Below are positions 40,181-50,062 of a DNA stretch of 64,000 bases, in pieces; within the stretch, counting starts at the first letter, position 1, and each line of letters begins with the position of its first letter. The notes below the pieces were generated by a model. That model ran no database searches. It was not told the origin of the DNA and worked only from the letters and a program-made list of their open reading frames with translations. The position numbers and the translations under genes are program-made. The stretch comes from an uncultured Pseudomonadales bacterium (GTDB taxonomy: Bacteria > Pseudomonadota > Gammaproteobacteria > Pseudomonadales > Azotimanducaceae): NCBI GenBank assembly GCA_958296405.1, contig OY282519.1, forward strand, positions 372,001 to 436,000, read 5' to 3'.

Positions 40181-42439
40181 TTGGCAGCGAAGTCAGCGGC
40201 GACAGCGACCGGTTCGCGCATTCCGAACTTTTTCCGCATGCCGGTGGAAGAGCGGATCGCGGCGCTGCAGGAACGCGGCCTGCTCACAGATGAAGACGTG
40301 CGCACCCTTGCCGCTGGCGACCACACCCTCGCCCGCCACGTGGCAGACCGGATGATCGAGAACGTCATCGGCGTGCTCGGCCTGCCGCTGGGCGTGGCGC
40401 TCAACTTCCTCATCAACGGCAAGGACTATGTGGTGCCGCTGTCCGTGGAGGAGCCGTCCATCGTCGCCGGCTTGTCCGGCGCCGCGAGAACGGCGCGGCT
40501 CTCTGGCGGCTTTCAGGCCGAAGCGACGGATCCCATCCTCATCGGCCAAGTGCAGGTGGTGGACGTGGCAGACCCGCAGCGCGCCATCGAGGCATTGCTG
40601 GCGGCGCGGGATGAGTTGCTGAACTTGGCGAACAGCCTGCACCCGAAGATGCTCGCGCGTGGCGGCGGGGCGCGGGAGGTGGAAGCCTATCGCCATGTCG
40701 CCCCTGAGGACGGGCGCGACATGGTGGTGCTGCACCTGTTGGTGGACACGCGCGACGCGATGGGCGCCAACCTCGTGAACGGCATGTGCGAAGGCATCGC
40801 CACCCTCGTGGAATCCATCACCGGCGGCAAGGTGTTCCTGCGCATCCTCTCCAACCTCACGGACCGCGCCCTGGCGCGGGCGAGCGTGCGCATCCCGGTG
40901 CAGAACTTGGAGACGAAGGGCTACGCCGGCGCCCAAGTGCGCGACGGCATCATTTTGGCGAGCGACCTCGCCCGGGTGGACCGCTACCGCGCCGCCACCC
41001 ACAACAAAGGCATCATGAATGGCGTGGATGCGGTGGCCATTGCCACCGGCAACGATTTCCGCGCCTTGGAAGCCGCCGCCCACGCCTACGCGGCGCGAGA
41101 CGGCCAATACCGCAGCCTCACGCGCTGGCGCAAAGACGCCGCCGGCGATCTCATCGGCACCATCGAAATGCCGATGAAGGTGGGCACGGTGGGCGGTTCT
41201 TTGGAGACCAACCCCACGGTGCGCATCAACCACCGCCTGCTGGGCTCGCCGGGCGCGACCGAACTCGCCATGGTGATGGGCACCGTGGGGCTGGCGCAGA
41301 ACTACGCGGCGTTGCGCGCGCTCTCCACCTCTGGCATCCAACAAAACCACATGACGCTGCACGCGCGCAGCGTGGCCGCGGCGGCGGAGGCGCCGGCAGA
41401 CCACTTCGACGCAGTGGTCGAAGCCCTCATCGAATCTGGCGAGATCAAGGTTTGGAAGGCGCGCGAGATCATGCAGCGGCTGCGCCGCCAAGCCACGGCC
41501 CAGCCAGCGCCGGCCGACGCCCCCCGCAGCACCGCATTCGGCAAGGCGATTTTGCTCGGCGAACACGCCGTGGTGTACGGGCGCGCCGCGTTGGCCGCGC
41601 CGATTCCCCTCGCCGTGGAAGCGCGCGTGCTGGATGGCCACGACGGCGTGCAGTTGCTGATCCCACGCTGGGGCGTGGAGCAGCGCGTGCCACCCGCCGA
41701 CGAACGCCCGCAGGGCGTCGCCGGGGTGCTCGCCACATTGCTCGGAGACTTGCAGCTCGGCGGCCGCGCCATGACCATCGAAGTGTTTCCGCACCTGCCC
41801 CGCGCCATGGGCTTGGGCGGTTCCGCGGCCCTCGCCGTGGCCGTGCTGCGCGCCTTGGACGCGCACTACGGCCTCGGCCTGACGGACGCGGAACTCAACG
41901 CCCACGCCTTTCAATGCGAGAAGGCGGCGCACGGGGGCGCCTCGGGCGTGGACAACACGGTGGCCGTTTACGGAGCGCCGCTGCTGTACCGCAATGACGG
42001 CGAACCGAGCTTTGAGCGAGTGGCGGTGTCGCTGCCGGCGCCCGTGGTGGTGGGCGTGTCCGGCAAGGAGAGCCTCACCGCGGCCGCCGTTGCCCAAGTG
42101 CGCGCCGCTTGGCAACGGGACGCAGGGCGTTACGAGGCGTTGTTCGACCAAATCGAGGGCTTGACGCTCAACGCCGCGGACGCCCTGCGCGATGGCGCGT
42201 TAGATGAACTCGGCGAGCTGATGAATCTCTGCCACGGCTACTTGAACGCGCTGCAGCTCTCCACGCCAGAACTGGAAGAGCTGGTGCATTTGGCGCGCAG
42301 CAACGGCGCCGCCGGCGCGAAGCTCACGGGCGGCGGCGGTGGCGGCTCCATCATCGCGCTGTGCCCCGAAGACAGCGAGCGCGTCGCCGCCGCAATTCGC
42401 CGCGCCGGCTACGAGGCATTCACCTTTCAGGTAAGTTAA
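40181..42439 (+). CDS. Fused class II HMG-CoA reductase and mevalonate kinase
   Basis: One 752-residue frame carrying two consecutive enzymes of the mevalonate pathway. Residues 1-425 are a class II HMG-CoA reductase: SRIPNFFRMPVEERIA, MIENVIGVLGLPLG, DAMGANLVNG, HNKGIMNGVDAVAIATGND and the catalytic His in HMTLHARS. After a short Ala/Pro linker, residues 447-752 are a GHMP-family mevalonate kinase: GKAILLGEHAVVYG, PHLPRAMGLGGSAALAVAVL, AAHGGASGVDNTVAVYG and GAKLTGGGGGGSIIAL. Both sets of catalytic motifs look complete. The start is a TTG at 40181 with GAGAGG seven bases upstream, placing SRIP near the N-terminus as in other class II enzymes; an ATG at 40238 would cut the first conserved residues. 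It lies upstream of cdsA. Confidence 0.9.
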   Translation: MAAKSAATATGSRIPNFFRMPVEERIAALQERGLLTDEDVRTLAAGDHTLARHVADRMIENVIGVLGLPLGVALNFLINGKDYVVPLSVEEPSIVAGLSGAARTARLSGGFQAEATDPILIGQVQVVDVADPQRAIEALLAARDELLNLANSLHPKMLARGGGAREVEAYRHVAPEDGRDMVVLHLLVDTRDAMGANLVNGMCEGIATLVESITGGKVFLRILSNLTDRALARASVRIPVQNLETKGYAGAQVRDGIILASDLARVDRYRAATHNKGIMNGVDAVAIATGNDFRALEAAAHAYAARDGQYRSLTRWRKDAAGDLIGTIEMPMKVGTVGGSLETNPTVRINHRLLGSPGATELAMVMGTVGLAQNYAALRALSTSGIQQNHMTLHARSVAAAAEAPADHFDAVVEALIESGEIKVWKAREIMQRLRRQATAQPAPADAPRSTAFGKAILLGEHAVVYGRAALAAPIPLAVEARVLDGHDGVQLLIPRWGVEQRVPPADERPQGVAGVLATLLGDLQLGGRAMTIEVFPHLPRAMGLGGSAALAVAVLRALDAHYGLGLTDAELNAHAFQCEKAAHGGASGVDNTVAVYGAPLLYRNDGEPSFERVAVSLPAPVVVGVSGKESLTAAAVAQVRAAWQRDAGRYEALFDQIEGLTLNAADALRDGALDELGELMNLCHGYLNALQLSTPELEELVHLARSNGAAGAKLTGGGGGGSIIALCPEDSERVAAAIRRAGYEAFTFQVS

Positions 42440-42576
42440 AGGCTGCCCCACCGGCTAACGGAGCCACCCGTAGCGAATCCAAGCGCAAGGCGCCAGCGCA
42501 GGCGCGCCCAGTTCTCGGCTCGCCGGCACGGCTGCCGGCAACATTCGCCCACGCGCCAGCGCGGCGGCAACGCACA

Positions 42577-43401
42577 GTGCTGAAGCTGCGCATCGTCACG
42601 GGCTGCGCCTTGGCGGCTGCGGCCCTCGCCCTCATCCTGTGGGCGCCTCCCGGCGCGCTCGCCATCTTGCTGCTGCTGTGCGCCGCGGTGGGCCTCACCG
42701 AATGGGCCGCGCTGTGCGGCTTTCAGCGCAACGTGGCCAAGGCCGCCTATGTCGTCGTCTGCCTCGCCGCGGCCGTCGCCATGTGGCTGCACCCAGCAGC
42801 GCAGTTCGGAGCGCTGGCCGTGGCCGTCGCGTTCTGGGCCGGGGCGACGGCGTTCGTCGCAACCTACCCTTCCAGCCGCGGCCTTGCGCGGCCGCGCGCG
42901 GCCGTCGCCGCCGCCGGCGCCGTCATCTTCGTTGGCGCTTGGCATGGCCTGATGACGCTGCGGGAACTCGACGGCGGCGACGCGGCACAGCCTTACCAAG
43001 GCCAATGGCTGGTGGTGTGGACGTTGGTTGTGGCCTGTGTGACGGACACCGGCGCCTATTTTGTGGGCCGCGCCTTTGGCCGCCACCGCTTGGCGCCCAG
43101 CGTGAGCCCGGCCAAGACGTGGGAAGGATTGGGAGGCGGCGTGCTCGCCGGCGTCCTCACCGGCGCGGCGTTGGCTTGGTGGCTCGGCTGGCGGCCCCTC
43201 GACCAGTGGCTCGCCTTGGCGCTTGCCCTCGCGCTCGTCAGCGTGGTCGGGGACTTGTTCGAGAGCGCCTTGAAGCGAACCAGCGGCGTGAAGGATTCCG
43301 GCGCCCTGCTGCCGGGGCATGGCGGCGTGCTGGACCGCATCGATTCCACCCTCGCCGCAGCGCCGACATTCGCCCTATGGGCGGCATTGTTCTTGGTATG
43401 A
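42577..43401 (+). CDS. cdsA: Phosphatidate cytidylyltransferase (CDP-diacylglycerol synthase)
   Basis: A 274-residue inner-membrane enzyme making CDP-diacylglycerol from phosphatidate and CTP. About eight hydrophobic helices end in the family signature SALKRTSGVKDSGALLPGHG and GVLDRIDS, which holds the metal-binding Asp residues; SVSPAKTWEGLGGGVLAG is also typical. The start is a GTG at 42577. The frame opens upstream, but that part is not hydrophobic. In the usual order uppS precedes it and dxr follows; here the mevalonate fusion precedes it and rseP follows after 32 bases. Confidence 0.95.
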   Translation: MLKLRIVTGCALAAAALALILWAPPGALAILLLLCAAVGLTEWAALCGFQRNVAKAAYVVVCLAAAVAMWLHPAAQFGALAVAVAFWAGATAFVATYPSSRGLARPRAAVAAAGAVIFVGAWHGLMTLRELDGGDAAQPYQGQWLVVWTLVVACVTDTGAYFVGRAFGRHRLAPSVSPAKTWEGLGGGVLAGVLTGAALAWWLGWRPLDQWLALALALALVSVVGDLFESALKRTSGVKDSGALLPGHGGVLDRIDSTLAAAPTFALWAALFLV

Positions 43402-43433
43402 TGGCCAGCCGATAGCGAATCCGGGCACCGCCC

Positions 43434-44759
43434 ATGGAAGCGCTTCAATACATCTTCTATCTCTTGCTCACCCTTGGCGTGCTCGTCACGGTGCATGAGT
43501 ACGGGCACTATGTCGTCGCCCGCGCTTCCGGCGTGCGCATCCTGCGCTTCTCGGTGGGTTTCGGGCGGCCGCTGCACACATGGACAGACCGTCGCGGCAC
43601 AGACTTCACGGTGGCGGCGATTCCCCTCGGCGGCTACCTCAAGATGCTGGAGTCCAGCGAGCGCGGCGCCGACGCTGAAGCCAAGGACATCGCCTTCGAC
43701 GAGCTGTCGCCGGGTTGGCGCATCGCCATCGCCTTCGCCGGGCCGGCCGCCAATTTCCTGCTTGCGTTCCTCGTGTATGCGTTCATCTCGATGATGGGCG
43801 TCACGACTTTCCTGCCAGTGATCGGCGCGGTGGCGCCCGGCTCGCCGGCGGCCACGGCCGGCCTCGTCCAAGGCGAGGAATTGGCGCGCATCGACGGCCG
43901 CCCCACGCAAACTTGGATGGACGTGGGCATGGGGTTGGCGGCGCGCCTTGGCGACACCGGCACCATCGACGTCCAAGCCCGCTGGCCGGGCCAAGCGGCG
44001 ACGCGCAGCTACGCCATCCCCGTGCGCGAGTGGCACGAGGCCGCCGCAGAGCCAGACCTGTTGGGTTCCCTTGGCATCTCCGCCGCCCTGCCCGCCTTGA
44101 TCGGCGAAGTGTTGCCAGAGAGCGCCGCCGAAGCCGCCGGCTTCAAACCTTGGGACCGGGTGGTGGCCATCGACGGCACGGCGATCGACACATGGGCAAG
44201 CTGGGCCGAGACGGTGCGGGCGGCGCCCGGCGAAACCTTGCATGTGCGCGTTTCCCGCCACGGCCAAGCGGCGGAACTCACGCTGGCGCCAAACGCCGCA
44301 GAGGCGAACGATGGCAGCGTGGTGGGGTTCGCCGGCGTCGGCGCGGCAACGCGCACGGTGCGCGCCGGCCCGCTCGGCGCCATTGCCGCCGGGGCGCGGG
44401 AGACCGTGGCCAACACGGTGCTGACGTTGGGGCTGCTGAAGAAGATGGCGCTCGGCTTGGTGTCGCCGAAGAACCTCTCTGGCCCCATCATGATTGCCAA
44501 GGTGGCGAAAGAGTCCGCCGAATCCGGCTGGCGCAACTTTCTCGGCATCTTGGCGCTGCTTTCCATCAGCTTGGGCGTGATCAACCTGCTGCCCATCCCC
44601 ATCTTGGATGGCGGCCACATCCTGTTCGGCGTCGCAGAGTTGGTGACGCGGCGGCCGGTCTCCGCGCGGGTGCAGGCGGTCGGGCTGCGGATGGGATTGT
44701 TCGTCGTTGCCTGCATGATGATGCTCGCGATCTACAACGACATCACACGCTTCCTTTAG
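43434..44759 (+). CDS. rseP: RseP, site-2 intramembrane zinc metalloprotease
   Basis: A 441-residue protease that cleaves the anti-sigma factor RseA in the envelope stress response and clears signal-peptide remnants. The zinc motif HEYGH is in the first helix (VTVHEYGHYVVAR). Two PDZ domains (about residues 115-190 and 205-280; GAVAPGSPAATAGL and GEVLPESAAEAAGFKPWDRV) lie in the periplasmic loop. The second active-site motif is IPILDGGHILF. dxr, often found upstream, is missing. bamA follows after 43 bases. Confidence 0.95.
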   Translation: MEALQYIFYLLLTLGVLVTVHEYGHYVVARASGVRILRFSVGFGRPLHTWTDRRGTDFTVAAIPLGGYLKMLESSERGADAEAKDIAFDELSPGWRIAIAFAGPAANFLLAFLVYAFISMMGVTTFLPVIGAVAPGSPAATAGLVQGEELARIDGRPTQTWMDVGMGLAARLGDTGTIDVQARWPGQAATRSYAIPVREWHEAAAEPDLLGSLGISAALPALIGEVLPESAAEAAGFKPWDRVVAIDGTAIDTWASWAETVRAAPGETLHVRVSRHGQAAELTLAPNAAEANDGSVVGFAGVGAATRTVRAGPLGAIAAGARETVANTVLTLGLLKKMALGLVSPKNLSGPIMIAKVAKESAESGWRNFLGILALLSISLGVINLLPIPILDGGHILFGVAELVTRRPVSARVQAVGLRMGLFVVACMMMLAIYNDITRFL

Positions 44760-44802
44760 CCCCCTGACCGACTTAGGAGAATGCCGTGACGGAGCGCAGC
44801 CG

Positions 44803-47184
44803 ATGAGACGCAAACGAGTGCTTGCAGGGTTTGCCGCGATGTGGCTCGCCGCGAGCGCCTTGGCGTGGACGCCATTTCGCGTCGCGGACATCCAGTTGCA
44901 GGGCTTGCAGCGGGTTTCCGCCGGCACCGTGTTCAACCTGTTGCCCGTGAACGTTGGCGACAGCGTGGACGCGGTGACCGTCCGCCAGTTGGTGCGCCTG
45001 CTGTTCGGCGCCGGCTACTTCAACGATGTGCGCATCTCGCGTGATGGGGGCGTGCTCATCGTGACGGTGGCGGAACGTCCGGCCATCGAATCCATCGAGA
45101 TCGATGGCAACAAGGCCATCAAGACCGAATCCCTCCTTGAAGGGCTGGCCGCGCAAGGCCTGCGCGAGGGGGAGATCTTCAAGCAGGCGACATTGACGCG
45201 GGTGGGGCTTGAGCTCGAACGCCAATACGTGGCGCAAGGCCGCTACGCGGCGGACATCGAAACCAAGGTGGACGAACTGCCGCGCAACCGCGTCGCCATC
45301 GAGATCAACGTCCAAGAGGGCAAAGGCTCCGGCATCAAGCACATCAACGTGGTGGGCAACACCCAGTTCACCCAGAGCGAGTTGTTGGAGGGGCTGGAGC
45401 TGCAGCATCCGAGCTTGTTCTCCTTCATTGGCGGTGGCGACAAGTATTCCCGCGAGAAGCTCACCGGAGATTTGGAGAAGCTCGAATCCCATTACCAAGA
45501 CCGCGGCCACGTGGAGATGTCCATCGCCACAGCGCAAGTGAGCATCACGCCAGATCGCCAAGGCGTGTACGTCACCATCAACATCGACGAAGGCGAGACC
45601 TACACGGTGGCGGATGTCGACCTCATCGGCGAGCTCAACGATGTTGAACCGGACGCCATTCGGGGCCTGTTCCTCGTGGCGCCGGGGGAGACTTTCTCCC
45701 GCGCGCGGGTCACCGCCACCGAAGAACGCATCACCAACGCGCTCGGCAACTCTGGCTACACGTTCGCATCCGCCTCCGGCATTCCAGAAATCGACCGCGA
45801 GGCGGGCACCGTCGATGTCAAGTTCTACATCGACGCCGGCAAACGCGCCTATGTGCGCCGCCTTTCGTTCGCCGGCAACACCATCACCCACGACGAGGTG
45901 CTGCGCCGAGAGATGCGCCAGATGGAAGGCGGCTGGGCCTCCGCCGCAGCCATCGACCTATCGAAGGTGCGTTTGGAGCGCTTGGGCTTTTTTGAGGACG
46001 TGAGCGTGGAGACGCCGGCCGTGCCCGGCGCCGACGATCAAATCGACGTCGAGTTCGCGGTGAAGGAGCAGCCCACCGGCAACATGACCGGCACCATCGG
46101 CTACAGCGAAGGCTACGGGCTGATCCTCGCGGCCGGCTATCAGCAGCGCAACTTTGCCGGCACCGGCAACAGCCTTGGGGTGAACTTGAGCTGGAGCGAC
46201 TACGTGAAGTCCTTGAGCTTCAACTACTTCGACCCCTACTTCACCATGGACGGCATCAGCCGCGGCTACAGCCTGTACTTCCGCCGCTCGGATTTCCAAG
46301 CCCGCAACATCGCCCGCTTCTCCACGGACGCCTACGGCGCCGGCGTGAACTTCGGCTTTCCCATCGGCGAAACGCAGCGGCTGCAGTTCGGCCTGACCGT
46401 GGAGCAAACCGAGATTACCGAAGGCGCCTTCGCCGCGCTTGAGATCGCAGACTTCTTAGACCGTGAAGGCGACGAGTTCATCAACTTCAAGGCCGAGGGC
46501 GTGTGGAGCAGCTCCACGCTCAATCGCGGCCTGTTCCCCACCGCTGGTCGCTCGCAATCCTTGGCACTGGAAGTGACCGTGCCGGGCAGCGACCTGTCTT
46601 TCTACAAGCTGCGCTACGACGGCGAGATCTACTTCCCGTTCAGCGAGGATTGGTCGCTGCGGCTGCGCACGGAGGTTGGCTACGGCGGCGTTTACGGCGA
46701 CACGCGCACGTTCCCGTTCTACGAGCACTTCTTCGCCGGCGGCTTCGGTTCGGTGCGCGGGTTCGAAACGAGCACGTTGGGGCCCCGCGCCACGGAGGGC
46801 GAGCAGTCGCTCTTCAACGATCGGCGCGGGTCGCCCATCGGCGGCAACCTGTTGGTGGAGGCGAGCGCGGAGCTCATCTTCCCGCTGCCCTTGGTGGAGA
46901 ACACGCGACAATTCCGCCCGGTGATCTTCATCGACGCCGGCAACGTGTTCAACACAGATTGCCCCACCGCCGAGCGCTTGGGCACCACCACCGGCACAGA
47001 CCCAGCGGAGATCAACGTCCGCTGCGAAGCTTTCTCTGGCGACCAGCTCCGCTACAGCGCCGGCGTTTCAGTCACTTGGCTGACACGGATGGGGCCCATG
47101 ACCTTCGCCCTCTCCGTGCCATTCAACTCGGCGCCCTACGACGAAGAAGAGCGGTTCTCCTTCGAGATGGGGCGCACCTTCTGA
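44803..47184 (+). CDS. bamA: BamA, outer-membrane protein assembly factor
   Basis: A 793-residue Omp85 protein, the core of the BAM complex. A signal peptide (residues 1-21, ending ASALA) is followed by five POTRA domains (about 23-420), the first starting FRVADIQLQGLQRVS, and a 16-strand barrel. The lid-loop motif GSVRGFE is intact and the protein ends in an aromatic residue (EMGRTF), the beta-signal. skp, which commonly follows, is replaced by a DUF4153 gene. Confidence 0.97.
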   Translation: MRRKRVLAGFAAMWLAASALAWTPFRVADIQLQGLQRVSAGTVFNLLPVNVGDSVDAVTVRQLVRLLFGAGYFNDVRISRDGGVLIVTVAERPAIESIEIDGNKAIKTESLLEGLAAQGLREGEIFKQATLTRVGLELERQYVAQGRYAADIETKVDELPRNRVAIEINVQEGKGSGIKHINVVGNTQFTQSELLEGLELQHPSLFSFIGGGDKYSREKLTGDLEKLESHYQDRGHVEMSIATAQVSITPDRQGVYVTINIDEGETYTVADVDLIGELNDVEPDAIRGLFLVAPGETFSRARVTATEERITNALGNSGYTFASASGIPEIDREAGTVDVKFYIDAGKRAYVRRLSFAGNTITHDEVLRREMRQMEGGWASAAAIDLSKVRLERLGFFEDVSVETPAVPGADDQIDVEFAVKEQPTGNMTGTIGYSEGYGLILAAGYQQRNFAGTGNSLGVNLSWSDYVKSLSFNYFDPYFTMDGISRGYSLYFRRSDFQARNIARFSTDAYGAGVNFGFPIGETQRLQFGLTVEQTEITEGAFAALEIADFLDREGDEFINFKAEGVWSSSTLNRGLFPTAGRSQSLALEVTVPGSDLSFYKLRYDGEIYFPFSEDWSLRLRTEVGYGGVYGDTRTFPFYEHFFAGGFGSVRGFETSTLGPRATEGEQSLFNDRRGSPIGGNLLVEASAELIFPLPLVENTRQFRPVIFIDAGNVFNTDCPTAERLGTTTGTDPAEINVRCEAFSGDQLRYSAGVSVTWLTRMGPMTFALSVPFNSAPYDEEERFSFEMGRTF

Positions 47185-47223
47185 GTTCGCGCTCAGCGCG
47201 CGCCAACGGCTAGGAGAGCACTG

Positions 47224-49071
47224 ATGGCAAACAGCAGCGCAGCGCTCAAACGTTTCGGTGCCAGCATCCTGCGCGGTGAGGGGGGAGGAGAGGGGGGAGC
47301 TGAACCGGGAGACGATGGCCCCGCGCTGCCGCGCAATCTGATGGTGCTCATCTCCCTTGGCCAAGGCGCCGCGCTGCTTGCGCTGTGGCGGGCGGCCAGC
47401 GAGAACACATGGCCGCTGCAAACGCCGCTCATCAACTGGCCATTGTGGACACTCGCCGTCGTCTGGCCGACGATCCTGCTGTTGAGCCTCGAGGCCGGCA
47501 ACATCGCCCGCGTGGTGAAGCTCGCCGCCGGCGCCGCCGTCGTCGCCGTGCTCCTCGGCATCCAAATCGGCTGGCAGGCATCGCCTTTCGGCGGGTTCCC
47601 GGTGCTCTCGCTGCTCACCGTGTACCTGCTGACGATGCTCGTCGCCGGCTTCATGACGCTGCTGCATCTGCAGCAACGCGCCGCCGGCGCTGTCACGACC
47701 TATGTGGCGCTGTTCGCCGGCTCATGGCGGAACTTCTTGGTCACTGCGCTGTCTGGCGCGCTCACCGGCGGCGTCGCCCTGATTTTGATGCTGTGGGGCC
47801 AACTGTTCCGCGCCATTGGCATCGACTTTTTCATCGACCTCTTCTCTGAGGATTGGTTCCTGTTCCCGGTGCTGGCGGTGGCTTTCGGGCTGGGCGTCTT
47901 CATCTTCCGGCGGCTCACCCGCGTCATCGATGCCATCGTGAGCCTCTTGGAAGGGCTCATGCGGCTCTTGTTGCCGCTGCTTGGCTTGGTCGTCGCGATC
48001 TTCCTCGCCACCTTGCCGTTCACCGGCTTGGCGCCACTGTGGGGCACCGGCACCGGCACCGCGCTGTTGATGGCGTTGAATGGTTTCGCGCTCTTCGCCG
48101 TGAACGCCGTGTACCAAACTGGCGAGCGCTCGCCCTATCCATTGCCGGTGCATCGCGCGCTGTACGGCAGCTTGGCGCTGTTGCCGATCATCTCCGCGCT
48201 CGCGCTGTATGGCCTGTCGCTGCGGGTAGAGCAATATGGCTGGACCGTGGCGCGTTGCTGGGCCGTCGCGTTGGCGGCGCTGCTCGCCGCCTTTTCGCTG
48301 GGCTATGCGTGGAGCATCGTGCGTTCGCGGGATGCTTGGAGCGGCGGCTTCCCAAGGGTGAACATCTGGATGGGCTGGGCGGTGCTCGCCCTGGCGGTGC
48401 TCGTCAACACTCCCGTGTTGGACTTCCGCGCCATCGCCCTCGCCAGCCAGATGAACCGCGTTGAAGCTGGCGAGATCGACCTGTTGGACTTCGACTTCGC
48501 CTATGTGGAGGAACACTTGGCGCGCCCCGGCTGGTTGTGGCGCACCGCGCTCATCGAGGAACACACCGAATCCAACCCCGCCCTGGCCGAGCGCGTCCGC
48601 AACCCTGTGCCATCGTGGTCCAACCCGCGCATCTGGGAGCGCATGACGTACCGGCCGGAGCCTTTTGAGATGCCGCCCGGGCTGCGCGCCGCCATCACCA
48701 GCGCGCACCCCCTCAACATGGACTCCACCTTGGTGCGGGCAGATCTCAACGACGACGGGCAGCCAGAATATGCGCTGTTGTTCACCTCCCACGGCGACAT
48801 CTGGGGGCAGATGTTTTATCGCAAAGCCTGCGCCCCGCTACACACCGACGCCATCGCAGCCCCGTTGCTAGGCGCCGCCGTGCCCGTCGCACCCGCAGAC
48901 TTCGCTTTGGACAGTTGCGTGTCTGGCTGGGGCTTCATCGCGCTGCGCACCGGCCCGCTGCCAGAGGGGGCGGATGCGCGGTCCCTGTTGCGCGATGGCC
49001 GCATCCACACGGTTCCGGCGACATTTCAGAATCTCAAGATCGGCGACATGGTGCTCTACGCAGATTGGTAG
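47224..49071 (+). CDS. DUF4153 family integral membrane protein
   Basis: A 615-residue protein with about 11 hydrophobic helices (residues 38-430) and a soluble C-terminal part of about 185 residues. The middle (SWRNFLVTALSGALTGGVALILMLWGQLFRAIGIDFFIDLF, about residues 160-200) and NGFALFAVNAVYQTGE match the DUF4153 pattern. The C-terminal segment contains a Ca-binding-like DLNDDGQPEYALLFT. Function unknown. A Gly/Glu-rich N-terminal tail precedes the first helix. It starts 39 bases after bamA, at the place of skp. Confidence 0.75.
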   Translation: MANSSAALKRFGASILRGEGGGEGGAEPGDDGPALPRNLMVLISLGQGAALLALWRAASENTWPLQTPLINWPLWTLAVVWPTILLLSLEAGNIARVVKLAAGAAVVAVLLGIQIGWQASPFGGFPVLSLLTVYLLTMLVAGFMTLLHLQQRAAGAVTTYVALFAGSWRNFLVTALSGALTGGVALILMLWGQLFRAIGIDFFIDLFSEDWFLFPVLAVAFGLGVFIFRRLTRVIDAIVSLLEGLMRLLLPLLGLVVAIFLATLPFTGLAPLWGTGTGTALLMALNGFALFAVNAVYQTGERSPYPLPVHRALYGSLALLPIISALALYGLSLRVEQYGWTVARCWAVALAALLAAFSLGYAWSIVRSRDAWSGGFPRVNIWMGWAVLALAVLVNTPVLDFRAIALASQMNRVEAGEIDLLDFDFAYVEEHLARPGWLWRTALIEEHTESNPALAERVRNPVPSWSNPRIWERMTYRPEPFEMPPGLRAAITSAHPLNMDSTLVRADLNDDGQPEYALLFTSHGDIWGQMFYRKACAPLHTDAIAAPLLGAAVPVAPADFALDSCVSGWGFIALRTGPLPEGADARSLLRDGRIHTVPATFQNLKIGDMVLYADW

Positions 49072-49159
49072 GCACCCAGCTAGGCCGCGTCGTTAGCTCG
49101 GGGAAGAGTGCGAATGCGCTGCGTGGAGAAGGCAGCGCCAAGCAAGGAGGAGGTGGGAA

Positions 49160-49915
49160 GTGAGGCTTGGAGCAGTGCTTGGCCCGATTGCCGAGCCAGA
49201 CAACCCCAAGTGGACGGCAGAGCAGGCCGCGCGGTTGGCCGGGGAGGGCTTCGAGAGCCTCTGGAGCCTGCAGGTGGTCGGGCGCGGCTTCGCCTTCGCC
49301 GACCCATTCGTGACGTTGGCGACGGCCGCCGCGGTGACGCACGATGTGGAACTCGGCACCGCCATCGTGCAAGCGCCGCTGCATCAAGTCGGCGATCTCG
49401 CCCACCGCGCGCTCTCGCTGCGCCAACTCTGTGGCGAGCGGTTCATCTTGGGCCTTGGCGCCGGTTCCACCGCGGCAGATTTCCAAGCCTTCGGCCAACA
49501 CTATGAGCACCGCTTCAAACGCTTCAACGCGCTGTTGCCGAGGCTGCGCGAGAGCTTGCAGAGCGGCGCCATCGACGGGCTGCCTCTGGCCCCATCGCCA
49601 ACCGCGGCCGGCGGGCCACCGCTGTTGCTCGGCTCGTGGGGCAAAGGCGTGCGCCGCGCCGCGCGCGAGTTCGACGGTTGGATTGCCTCCGCCTTGTACC
49701 GCTCGCCGGAGCAGGTGGTGGCCGCATTGCGCGAGTACCGCGCCCATGGCGGCGGCCGCGCCGTGGTGTCATCCATTCAAGTGGCGCCGAACGCAGATTT
49801 GGGCAAGCTCAAGGACACTCTCGTCGGCTTCGCCGACGCTGGGTTTGACGACGCGGTGGTGATCTTGGCGCCGGGGGCGCCGCCGCCGGCGGCCATCAGA
49901 GGGCTCGTGGGCTAG
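49160..49915 (+). CDS. LLM-class (luciferase-like) flavin oxidoreductase
   Basis: A 251-residue TIM-barrel protein of the bacterial luciferase-like superfamily, with ELGTAIVQAPLHQVGDLAHRALSLRQLCGERFILGLGAGSTAADF around residues 70-115. The cofactor may be FMN or F420 and the substrate is unknown. It is shorter than most family members (about 300). The GTG start at 49160 is supported by AAGGAGGAGGTGGGAA. It precedes an MFS transporter gene but with 147 bases between. Confidence 0.78.
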   Translation: MRLGAVLGPIAEPDNPKWTAEQAARLAGEGFESLWSLQVVGRGFAFADPFVTLATAAAVTHDVELGTAIVQAPLHQVGDLAHRALSLRQLCGERFILGLGAGSTAADFQAFGQHYEHRFKRFNALLPRLRESLQSGAIDGLPLAPSPTAAGGPPLLLGSWGKGVRRAAREFDGWIASALYRSPEQVVAALREYRAHGGGRAVVSSIQVAPNADLGKLKDTLVGFADAGFDDAVVILAPGAPPPAAIRGLVG

Positions 49916-50062
49916 CCCGCTCGCCGCGCCGACGCGGATTGTTCAGCGCCTCGCATCCGCCGCGGGCTACCATGCCCGCAGCGCAGCGCGGTTTTGAGTC
50001 GCCGGCATCGGTGCCTTGGCCAAGCCCCGCGCCCACGCCGATTGGCCGAATCAGGAGGCTGC

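Noticed and set aside
40193-42151. A 652-codon open frame on the minus strand opposite the mevalonate fusion gene
   Set aside because: It is a shadow of a high-GC gene: rich in His, Arg, Gly and Val with no family motif, whereas the plus-strand frame has complete HMG-CoA reductase and kinase motifs.
43056-44936. A 626-codon minus-strand frame across cdsA, rseP and bamA
   Set aside because: It spans three recognised genes on the other strand, has low-complexity composition and no motifs.
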